A stretch of 64,000 nucleotides of DNA, taken from positions 75,172,520 to 75,236,519 of the forward strand of contig NC_058339.1 of assembly GCF_905475395.1 (NCBI RefSeq). The letters run 5' to 3'. Below the pieces are notes generated by a model, which worked only from the letters and a program-made list of their open reading frames with translations, made no database searches and had not been told where the DNA came from. This DNA comes from Chrysoperla carnea. Taxonomy: Eukaryota > Arthropoda > Insecta > Neuroptera > Chrysopidae. Below, one piece after another: positions 1-11,020 of this stretch (position 1 is its first letter; every line of letters starts with the position of its first letter). A program made the translations under genes and the position numbers.

Positions 1-1216
1 TGGAGGGGTTTTTTGGGGCGAAAAGTCGATCTAGCTAGGTTTCATTCTTATAAAACGTCGTTTTCATGAAAAAATGAAACATACACTGCAAAATATGACT
101 CTTCCAGACATCTATGGGTGTATATCGTAGTTAAAGAAAAAAAGTACATTACCGGAACATTAAAATTGGTACTTACGTGGAGTTTTAAACGGTTCTTATA
201 TTAGTGATAAAATTTGTGTCTTGTTAACTAAAAAAATACCGAGCAGAGCTCGGTCATCCAGCTATTGGACGTTATGACGTTAATCAAGTACAAATTAGTA
301 GAGATATGTATACTCTATGTCATTAATAACGCTCGAATTAAAACATTCTAAGTGTTACTATTATAATATAACATATGATGAGTACGCTTAGAATGTCTTA
401 GATACGTCGCGTCGTTATTGTTTTCATAAGCTCTAAACTCGAGCAATTAAGAATAGATTCAGTTGTAGTCAGTCGAAGCAATGTATCAAGTTATCGATTA
501 TGTAATGATTACTGAAAGTGAGACTCCAAAAATTCTGAAATAATACAATAAGAGTCAACCGATACTTAAAAGTTGAAAACATATTTAATGCAAGATCAAA
601 AACAAGACTCGGCTGACCAATACGAAGTCTGAGATTATTTTTGCAAGACTTAGGCTCAACTCTGAAAGACATAGACTCGACTCTGCAAGATCAAGGCATA
701 TTATTTTAAGATTAAGACCAAGATTAAAACTAATAATGCAAGAGCAATACAAAGATTCAATCGTCAAGGTGCAAAACTAAGGCCCCAAAGACTACAAATC
801 ACGCTCTAAAAAGTATGAAACAGAAACTATTTTTATCTGAAATTGTTATGGTAAGGAAAATCATCCTTCTAATCGGGGAACCGTCCTGTTGAGAACTTTT
901 TAATCTTAGACGACTGTAATGACGATTTTACTTATCATAACAATAAATTTGTTCACTAAATTTGCTTGTTGACTAAATTCACACTGCATGGACAGAAAAG
1001 TGAAGTTGCTCTTTAAAAATCTATAGAAGTACGAAAAATAGGACGTTTAAAATTACTAATTAAACAAAGAGGAAGATATAGGTTAGTGACGTCATTTCCC
1101 AATGTCACCATAGAAATACATATAAAACTTTGTTTTGCTAAAAGAAGATGATCAACAATCTTTGAAAGCTTATAACTTCTTCGATTTTTAGTCAATATTA
1201 ATTTCCCTTTCAAATT
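1..1216. other. Non-coding, no feature recognised
   Basis: AT-rich sequence with only short chance open frames. No splice-flanked conserved coding segment, RNA gene or clear repeat was recognised. It is probably an intron or upstream flank of the membrane-protein gene whose last exons begin at 2525. Confidence 0.4.
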
Positions 1217-1770
1217 TTGTCATGGTATCAAGGCTAGCTTTACATTTTTATACCATGTATATATGAAATATACATAGTATATTAAGTTTAGTCCCAAGTT
1301 TGTAACGCTTAAAAATAATGATGCTAGGAAAAAAATTTTGTCATAGGTGTTCATAAAATCACCTAAATAATCCATTCCCAGTTGTCCGTCCATCCGTCCG
1401 TCCGTCCGTCTGTGGACACGATAACTCAAAAACGAAAAAAGATATCGAGCTGAAATTTTTACAGCGTACTCAGGACGTAAAAAGTGAGGTCAAGTTCGTA
1501 AATGAGCATCATAGGTCAATTGGGTGTTGGGTCCGTAGGACCCATCTTGTAAACCGTTAGAGATAGAACAAAAGTTTAAATGTTCCTTAACAAAAATTAA
1601 ACAACTTTTGTTTGAAACATTTTTTCGTAAACATCACTGTTTACCCGTGAGGGCGCCAATTAGGCGGAAATTTTATAATATGTACTATACTTGATTATCA
1701 GTTATGTATGTGTCACATGTTTGTATGTGTAATGTGATAAAGAAATCAACACTGACTATGCTTGGTATTT
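1217..1770 (+). repeat. Dispersed repeat family, copy 1 (longest)
   Basis: This block holds a CCGT-type microsatellite (about 1388-1411) and then a long unique stretch. Two other parts of the window match it in reverse complement. 33121-33345 matches about 1547-1760, sharing for example ACTTGATTATCAGTTATGT and AACTTTTGTTTGAAACATTT. 50705-50890 matches about 1225-1440, sharing for example AAGTTTAGTCCCAAGTTTGT. No coding capacity was seen. It is therefore one consensus of at least 540 bp, of which the other two copies are fragments. The transposon class is unknown. Confidence 0.75.
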
Positions 1771-2524
1771 TAACAATTAACTCAGTCAGTTATTTGTTTT
1801 CACTTGTTATGGATAATATTGAAAATTTGACATCAGGAAACTATATGGTACTACAGATGCAAATATTTTCTTGTTTTATATTATATTTTAGAGCATGATT
1901 TATAGTCGTCGGGGTATTTGTTTTTGAATTTTAAATTTTCGAATTTATGTTCGATCCAAATTCTGTCTCGGTGATGTACTGTTTCTGAAAGGATTCATAA
2001 TTAATGGCAGGAATAAAATTTATATCTAACTGTCTAACTGGGTACAGCTTTCGTAGTAAGCTGCGTAGATATATTTTACTCATATACATACACATACATA
2101 CTCTACTGGGCTTTGGAGCTATATTTACCAATTACAAGCTGCTAGTATACTACGGCGCGGCGCTTCCTTCAGTTGATTGTCGGAGCTGCTCGTGTACCCT
2201 GGATGCTGTGCGTGTATTTACAATTTAATTTAGTTCATCGTAAAATAATAGTGTAAAATTTATGTGATATTTAAAAAAATAAAATAAAATGTTTCAAGCT
2301 AGGTAAACAAACAGAAAATTTTGGTCAAACTTCAATTATTTGAATTTTCTTTTAATTTTAGGCATTAAAAAAATTATAGTGCTTCAAAAAATAAAAAAAA
2401 ATCGCGGTCCTAAAAACCATGAAGTATTTAAATTATTTATTTTTTCTGTAAGTTTTTATTTTTGTACTCAATAGTGAAATTTTTCTTCAAAAAATTTTTT
2501 CAAAATTTTCTTTTTTCCATTTAG

Positions 2525-5500
2525 TATATCGAAATTATCAACAATTATATTGCCAGTTGATAGTCGGGTAGCTGGAAAAATTGGATATGTTAACAACAAT
2601 TATAATGGTAGGTTTATTTACAAATTTTTTTTCCCCAGAAAAAAAAAACCCGCGCAAAAGAATATTATATTTTTTTTATATAATTTTATCCCGCGCTAAA
2701 CATATCATACATATGTATAAAGTGAGACAGACAGATAAACTATGCCTATAGTAGGGATGAACCAGAAGAGGTGAGGGGGGTTTATTTTCGGGGAAGATAC
2801 GAGGGAATGAATTTAGTTTGCTTGTTGATTGGTTCTAATAATTATAATAAATTTTAAATTATTATTTTAATTACTTTGAAGAGACACACAAAAACAGATG
2901 TAAATTTCGAATTAATTTTGTTTTAATTAAAGCTTTTATTGTACTTTTCATTTTAACTAAATTAGAAATTTTATTATAAAATTGAAATTTGAGCGTCATA
3001 AAAATTGCAAATGAAAAATATTATGATTAAATTTTGATGATTCTTTTATATGCATTAGTATCATTGGTGTATCTTTGTCGTATGCGGTCAAGTACAAAGT
3101 GTACAGGCCACGACTCGAAGTGTTCCGGGTCAATACGAAATTGTTACCTGTTAACACAGGTATAGTTTAATGTTCTAGGTTGAAGTGTTTACATAATTTA
3201 ATTAATCCTTTGATGTGGGAAAACATTTACACCTTTTATATTCTAAATAAGCCACAGCGTCCAGCGGGTGTGATCCATAGAGACCACACCAAGAATTTCC
3301 TAATTTTTTTAAAGTTTGCTTTTGGTTGAGGTTTTAAAACTCTTCACTGCCTCGCGACAGAGGCAGCTGACACTATTTTTGTAAACCATGCAAAAACTTG
3401 CAGGGTTTACAACAGGGGAGTTTAGGCCAGGAGGTACGATTGCACCTCAATGTATTGAAGAAAATACACATAAAAATATTAAAAATTCATTGTCCTCCTC
3501 TACTATTTTATACCTCTGTCCGATACGAAAAAATTCATATCTCATCATTACAGTAAAACGCTCAATTCGTCAATAAAACCGCAACTCCGCTGCTTCCAGA
3601 AGTTATTCTGTTATTTTTGTCACAGTCTTTGATTCGCATGCATTTACAATAAAACAGGCCACTCATAACACCTTAGCATCCAAGTCTTTTTTCATTTAGA
3701 AATGTTTTTGTTTGCCAGTAATGACCAGAATTTATTAAAAGCTACCTTGCGAGGGTCGTTCAATTTTGATTTTATGTGCACATCTACCGTCTTCAACAAT
3801 GAGAACGCCAAGGTATATTGGTTCATTTTTTCCACCATGGTGTTATCAATTCTTAATTCGCACATAGTTTTTGTTTTCTTATCACCATGCACTTTGTCAT
3901 AACTGTGTCTATCTAGAAATAGTTTGAAAAGCATTCGAAAACACGAATTTTTTTAAATATATTTCCAAAAATAAATGATTTAAAATGGTATTTTCTAAGA
4001 TAATTATTATTAACTTCGAAAATCGGAATGCTTTGAATTTTGGTTACGAATCTCTTTTGAATTTTGAGGTTTTTCAGGAATAACGGTGGTAGCGCACCTT
4101 TTTTTTCTTGCAAAACGTAAAAATCTTCTAAAATTTCCTAAAATTTGCATAATTGATTTAGACTTAGTTCAACTTCATATTAAAAAATCAAGCTTTTTAT
4201 TTAAAATTGCCTTGGTGCTTGTACATCCTCAATTAAATATTGAAACATAATACAATAAAAATCGGTCAGGTTTCACCCAAAATTTTACGAATTGATTATC
4301 AAAATCCGGTAGATTTACCCAACTATATGTTTTATTGCCAATAAATCAATCAATAAGCCCTCTATCCTGAACATCCGTCTGTTTTGAAGTGTTTGTTTTC
4401 CAATTTTTGAGGATATCTCTAAGTTCAGTGTGCCTTTTGGTAAAGGCCTCCTCTAATATTTTCCATTGTGTCCTATCTCTGGCAACCGTTCTTCAATAAG
4501 GGTCATTTTCACCATGTTTTGATTCTTCATGAGCTTCAACTCATGTTTTACTGTAATATTAATTAAGTATTGAAACATAATACAATAAAATTTGGTCAGG
4601 TTTCATATCAATAAACAACAACAACAACAACAATAACAATTACAACAAAAATCATAAAAAATTGTAAATCTTGTTATCCTGTTTTTAATATCCCATACCA
4701 ACGTTATCCAGAAAGAACAATTCATAATAAAAATAGAAAATTTAATTGAATTATACATTAAAAACATGATACCATTACGACTAAAGTTTTTATATTATTA
4801 TAAAGAAAGATTTTTATTTTTCAATCAATGTTTTTAACGACTCAAATTTCAATTTTTTATTATTTATTTCGTAAAAATCATAAAATATGTAATAAAAACT
4901 CATTCACTATAATTTTTTATATTGAGAAAATATAAAAAAAATTTACTTCCATTTAATGCGATTTCTAAAATAATCCAAACAAATTTGACATTTGGATACT
5001 TAAATTTTGATACGAGCAGTTTCTCAACGTAAAGTTGTAGGTTTCTAAAGAAGTTTAATCGCCTCCCCTGAGTAGAAGATTTATATATTTATTTGGTTTC
5101 GCTACCAAATTTCATAGGTTCGGTGTCAAACTTCAAAGATGCAACACATTTTTCTTTATAGATATTAAATTTTATTTTACTATGCAGTTTAAGTTTTTAT
5201 TTAATCACAAAACGTCAATAAAACCCTCAACAAGGCCTATTTTGGTGTGTAGAGAAATTTTGTATCTAAAAAGTTTTAAAATATAGGCAATTATTTAACA
5301 CAAATATGTTAGATATTGTCTAAAAATCTTCAGAGTTTAAATTTTTATAAAACTATATAAGTTGCAATAAGGCCTTAAAAAACCTTGTTGAAGGTTTTAC
5401 TGACATTTTGTGATTAAAATAATACTTTAACTGCATATTTGTATCATTTTCTTTCCATAATTTTATTTTTATATTCGTAATTTAAGATATAAATTTCAAA

Positions 5501-8500
5501 ATCCTAAAATATATATGGATAGGCCAATTTAATATATGCATCTGAATATCTTGCCAGAGGCGCCACATATTAAAAAATGACCTCAACAAAAACTTTAGAG
5601 TTTGATAGTGGACATCATATTAGATTGATAGTAGTTTCTCGAGTTGCTTTAATAGACAATTTAAATTCTAAACAGTAAGAGATAGAATAAAACTTTAATT
5701 TAGAAAGTTGATTCTCATAAAAAAAACGAACAATTTTTTTAAAAACATTTTTGCGAAAAACGTTAGCTTTCGGAGGAAATGCGACAAATATGCCATTATT
5801 GCATTTAATCGATAGCAAATACGCTTAAAATTTATCGATATCAAAGTCATGCACATAGGTGAAAATCCTCTATTGCCCTTGGCAATTTTTGGCTAAAGCA
5901 TTTTTCCATAGTTAGCTTGTTGTCCTTCAATTAAATGCAAAAATGATATAATTTTAAGTCGCAATTTTTCCAAAAGCTAATGTTTTTCGAAAAACATTTT
6001 AAACAACAATTGTTAGTTTTTTTATGAGGATCAATTTTCTAATTTAAAGTGTTATTCTATCTCTTACCATTTAGAATCCAAATTGACCATTAAAGAAATC
6101 CGAAAAACTACCAATCTGACGTCAGAACATGATGTCCTCCATCAAACTCTGCAACTCTTGTTTTAATTTTTGATTTATTAGCTACAAAACGAGATGTTTA
6201 GGTGTATAGATGAAAATGACCCATTCTGTATATAAATTTCCGCTGATTTATAAGGATTCTAATTTGTATATCTTAAGGATGTATGAGCATGACAACATTG
6301 TTTGATTTAAAGACTCAAAATTTTTTTGTATGCAGGCATTTACTCAAATAATATGAGGAATCTCAAAAAACGACATATTTTGAAAGTTTTTGATAATTTT
6401 CACTTGGAATGAATGAAAACAAATTAAAAAAAAAAAAAAACTTTTTAATAAAATGTAAACATATAAGCAATAGCATAGAATGTAAAAACCCCAGTGTCTC
6501 GGTCAGGGTAGATTTAGGGTTGAAATTATTTATATCTTATTTTCAACTTTGATGATTATTTTTAACTTCATGAATGTAGACGAAAAATAAGAATACAATT
6601 TTCGATATGTGCTTTGGTTTCGAAATATCGAAAGCTGAATAATTAAACAAAATTTTTTATTTACGATATTTTGAAAATTACGCTAGATATCGAAAAATTT
6701 TATTCTTACTTTTCGTCTTATATCGTCAAGATATAATATAATTTATCATTAAAATTGAAAATATATATTTCTTAAATTGGTAAAGGCCTATAAATTTTGT
6801 ATATACAGAGAATTTTTTGATCCAAAAAGTTTTTTAATACAGGCAATTTTTTATACAAACATTTTAAGGGGATTAAAAATTTTTTTCTTCTTTGGATTCG
6901 TTTTGGATAATTTTTTATCTTTTTTTTTTTAATGAGGTAGAACTAGGTGAATTATTTCAGATTAAATTAAAAATAAATTAAATAAATTAGTAAAGTAAAT
7001 AAATTTCTGGCCTATAAATATGGAAGGTCCATGAACGTGATAATTTAATTTTTTTTGTTTTACTTAATCGTGCTTGTTAATGGTAGCTGAAAACAATTGC
7101 TAAATAAATCGTGATAATTTTTCTACTACAAGATTTAAAGACAATTTTTTCCAATATATATCATGCGAATATATATCGTTCATAGTGCAAATAGTGAGGT
7201 TTCTTACACCAAAATTCAACATTCTTCTAGTGAGTTTATCATATATTTTGCTGTGCTTAGTTTTCTATTTTAAATTTTTGCTTGAATTATACCTTTTTTT
7301 ATTGTTATATAATCGAAGATGAAAAAATAAACCCTTATAATTTCGAAATGACCGACTCTTTTATAAAAATCAACCTAAAAAAAATCTTAAAACCGTCTTA
7401 ATTTTGCCATTTGTTGTTCAATTTTTATAAATAGCAAATAGTTCGATACCTCCTTTAAAGTAAAATAAAAAGTTTCAAGCAGTATCGAGACGGGAACAGT
7501 TTAAGGTAGTACGAGCACCAAGGCAATTTTAGATTTGGGATTTAAATTATTTGTATCTTATTTTCAACTTTGATGATGAATTTTTTTTTATAACTGCACA
7601 AATGTAAACGAAAAATAAGAATAAATTTTTTCGATGTCTGTCTTGGTTTTCGAAATATCAAAGCTAAATAATTAAACAGAATTTTCATGTTGCAATATTT
7701 TGAAAATTACTTCAGATATCGAAAAATTTTATTCTCACTTTTCGTCTTATTCACCATCAAAATTGAAAATATATAGTTTTTTAAATGTGTGCCTTCACTA
7801 CCGTGCTCATACATCCTTAATTAATCGGACACAATAATTTATTAAGGTTTTCAATTTAATTTAAATAGTTTTTTTAAATCCACCGACTAGTTTTAGATAA
7901 ATTTATGAAAACATATCATCCATCTACCGTCTTACCATCGTATTACGTCATAATGTTAATTAATTGTATACAGTGTACACTATTGAATTAACATTATTAC
8001 ATCACAAGTACGATGTTTTACGAACATTTTTTTCGTTTCTCTTTTGAAAAGCTCTTTTAAAACTGCCTGTAACTTTAATAATTATGAAAAATAATTATTA
8101 TGAAAAAATAAATTATAAAAACTGATTTGTTATAAAACTTATAAGCGATCTTTCTATTTTTGTCAACAACAAAATTTGGTTCAAAATCCCAATTCTGATC
8201 TTTTGAATAGATTTTTTTTAAATATTAGTTAACGATACTGCTAGAAAATCTTTTATACTAACTTTTCTTCTCAAATGAACAAAGGATAAACAAGTTTTGT
8301 CCCACGTTATAACTTTTAAGCCATGTAATTTTGAAATCTGAAAAATGTGTTAATTAGGAGCGAAGCAAGGCTGTTTTGCCAATATTCACAATAATATACT
8401 TAGAACACTCTCTAGCTAAAGTACAATGCTTTCTCGATCACAATAGGGGATAATCCTGATGTCGATTTGGCCATATTATCCATAAAAATAGACTTGAAAC

Positions 8501-9086
8501 CATGACAAAATGTGAAAAGTGAAATTAAACTTAATTAAAAAAACGAAGAAGTTATAAGCAATCAGAGATTGAATTCGAAGGTTTCACATCTCCTTTTAGC
8601 AAAACGTATGACGTCACTAGTGGGTATCTTCCTCTTTGTTCAATTAGGAATTTTAAACGTTCATATCTAGCATACTAGTAAAGATTTTTTAAAACCAATT
8701 TCACTTTTCTATTCGTAAAGTGAGAATTCTTCCTCGGAAGTGATAAAAAAAATATTGTCCAATCCCCTCTTGTATTAATAAATTGATGAAATCCAAGTTA
8801 ACAGCAATCTTAGACATTCCTGTCCATCCATTTTTACATTATTGTAAAAACAAATAAAAATATTTTTAATTGCCTATATAATATCATAAAAATAATATAC
8901 CATTAAAATTATATTTTATTTTATATTCTTATTATTCCAGGCCATTCGTATCAAGGGATCAATGAAGAAATTATATGGGTTAGCATTGGAATGGGTATAA
9001 CAATTGCTGTATTAATAACAATCGCATTATGTTATATAATGCGTGAAAAATGCAACAAAAGACGTGAATATTATATCACAGCATGA
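2525..9086 (+). CDS. 3' end of unidentified single-pass membrane protein gene (two last exons)
   Basis: Two exons join in matching phase. The first is 2525-2607: polypyrimidine acceptor ending ccatttag, donor AATG|GTAGGT, 27 codons plus one base. The second is 8941-9086: acceptor ttattccag, stop TGA at 9084-9086. The join gives ...YVNNNYNGHSYQGINEE, then a hydrophobic stretch from IIWVSIG to LCYIM (about 24 residues, one transmembrane helix), then a basic tail REKCNKRREYYITA. This predicts a type I protein with a short extracellular stalk and a 14-residue cytoplasmic tail. A polyadenylation signal AATAAA lies at 9128-9133, giving a short 3' UTR. The 6.3-kb intron is filled with repeats. Upstream exons were not found and are probably outside the window. 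I do not recognise the family. The splicing is inferred, but phase, acceptors and the clean membrane helix support it. Confidence 0.6.
4231..4605. repeat. 45-bp direct repeats flanking a LINE-like fragment
   Basis: 4231-4275 and 4561-4605 share 45 bp with about three mismatches (core TATTGAAACATAATACAATA), exactly 330 bp apart. The interval contains the LINE-like reading frame at 4334-4486. The repeats could be an unusually long target duplication or part of a tandem duplication. Confidence 0.7.
4334..4486 (-). pseudogene. LINE reverse-transcriptase C-terminal remnant
   Basis: The minus strand reads TVARDRTQWKILEEAFTKRH and continues open for about 50 codons to a stop at 4334-4336. The R-D-R-x-x-W pattern followed by a basic amphipathic stretch resembles the end of insect LINE endonuclease/reverse-transcriptase polyproteins. 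No catalytic core is present. The family call rests on a short motif, so it is tentative. Confidence 0.35.
5590..6157. mobile_element. Long imperfect palindromic MITE-like element (intronic)
   Basis: The left arm starts near TAGAGTTTGATAGTGGACAT. It is mirrored by the right arm ending near ATGTCCTCCATCAAACTCT. Inner pairs include TAAGAGATAGAATA (about 5677) against its complement near 6050-6066. Each arm is about 230 bp, with a central spacer of roughly 70-90 bp. No open frame of transposase type is present. It lies in the large intron of the membrane-protein gene. Confidence 0.65.
6273..7820. mobile_element. TTAA-flanked inverted-repeat elements, probably nested
   Basis: The left end reads TTAA-GGATGTATGAGCATG (6273-6291). 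The right end is its near complement, CCGTGCTCATACATCC-TTAA (7801-7820). A second left end, TTAA-GGTAGTACGAGCACCA, starts at 7501 and with the same right end defines a 312-bp element (7505-7816). Internal blocks 6503-6770 and 7528-7790 are direct repeats of each other. A right-end-like piece also occurs at 4214-4236, and a fragment at 59030-59106. This is a non-autonomous DNA-transposon family using TTAA-like targets. Confidence 0.65.
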
Positions 9087-10456
9087 GTTCGACCATTATG
9101 ACTTTTACAACAATATATTCAAATATAAATAAATATAAAACACAATTTTTATTCTGGTTCACACTTTTTTATAAGTCTATGGAATCGCGTGTTTTTTGTA
9201 CAAAATTCAATATTAATATTAATAACAAGGTTTTAGTTGGACCTAAAATACTTTAAATATCATTTCATAAACATTTATGTGACGTCACAATTCATCATTT
9301 TTTAATTCAAAATACTGGAAAGATTTGACAACATCGCTTTAACGAAACAACAGCGGGAATTTTGAAAAATCCAACTGTAAAATGATAATTTTAAGTTTGT
9401 ATATATTACTTGCTTTATTTTTTATACTAAATTATTAGTTTAAGTAGGGTAAACTGTGTAACGGACGTTTTTATTTTAATGAAGTAAGAAATTTAAGAGA
9501 TGAATTTAAGTTTGATTTAATTTAGTTAATTAACTGATTTTTACTTTTATGTGAAGTACAAGGAAATCTAACCATTAGCCATGGTACTCAGTTTGTGCTA
9601 AATAGAGTGAAAGGTTTATTCCAAAAAGCTACTAACAGAATGTAACGTCACTTTATTTAAAGCCTAAAATTTCACCAGAATCCATTAATTAAATTACCAA
9701 ATTAAAACTCATTAATTTCCTTTTAATCATGGACATAAACATACTGTTCTAGATCGTTTACAAGCAGCATGCCCACGATTTATTTTCAATGCATAAAAAT
9801 CAGGGTTACCAAATTTGTTAACATTAACAATGGTATCTGAAAATTATAACCCGAAAAAAGTAAAAATATATACATAAATTACTCAGTTTTAAATTTATTT
9901 TTTTGAATTCTCTAAGGACCGGCAATCCTGTAGATAAAGAATTTGTTCAATTTCAAAAAATATGTAAATTAAATTTTTTTTCTGTTATGTGTACTATGTA
10001 ACAGTAAAACATTTCTCTGAAACGTTTTAACCTTTGATACAGAAAAACGAGATAATTTATTTTACAAAATATATTTTACACATATGAAGTTTGAAATTAT
10101 TTAATCTATAAAAACGGTTATGGTGAAACTGTAGACATTTTTTTATACGTAAAAAATGTATTGTTTGAGTCAAATGTCTAAATATCTCTTTATAAATTAT
10201 GCAATTTTTTAAAACCATCCTTTTTTATAATTCATGTTTAAGTAGAATAAGTAGCGAAAGGTGTCCTATAATGACCTCCCTAAGACAAAATGTAATTTAT
10301 AGCCAAACTATTCGACATATGTATATCGTCGAAATAATTTTGGTTTCTTTAAACAAGTTTTGCATTATTGACATACCAATTTCTTTTGATTTGTTCAAGT
10401 TTTTAGAACTATTCAATATTTCTCAAAAAGGATCGTTGCACTGACCTTGTAAGAAT
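9087..10456. other. 3' flank and non-coding sequence
   Basis: Apart from the polyadenylation signal just after the membrane-protein stop, nothing recognisable was found. The open frames here are short and lack splice or family support. Confidence 0.4.
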
Positions 10457-10458
10457 AG

Positions 10459-11020
10459 GTGGGTAAAATGATCCCATTACATTTATTACTTAACAGTTCA
10501 CATAAAATATTAATGGTTTTTTTACATTGCATCAACGATTAGTATGAAAACAAAAATCACTGGTAAAGTCACTTAAACCAACACATTCAAGATCCACTAC
10601 ATGATGGGAAATACCTATTATAATTTTTCACACAAAATAGAGATCATTTTAACGTATATAAATGGGATCATTTTGTCCGTAACGACATATTTGAATATCG
10701 TCATAAAAACTATACTTAAAATTTATTATACGTCCATCAAAATGTGTTATAATATTATTTAAAGTCAACAGAAGCCAAGAGTAAAACAACCAGCCACCGA
10801 AAACTAACACAAAAAAGAAATTTTTTGTTGAAATTTGTCTTACCGTATAGATCATAAACAGTAAAATTAATATTTTTATACGAAACACAAAATAGCTTAT
10901 ACAATCGCCATAAGTATTTGTTGAACGATTAATTTAATCACGGGGAATATTTATCTATCGATAAATATACTAGATGGCTTTAATTGTTCACTTAAAACAA
11001 CGAGGGGTCATTTTACCCTG
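10459..11020. repeat. Inverted repeat, MITE-like
   Basis: GGGTAAAATGATCCC at 10461-10475 is mirrored by GGGGTCATTTTACCC at 11004-11018 with one mismatch. A related inner motif, GGGATCATTTTGTCC, lies near 10664-10678. No coding sequence was seen inside. The terminal repeats are short, so assignment as a transposon is tentative. Confidence 0.4.
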
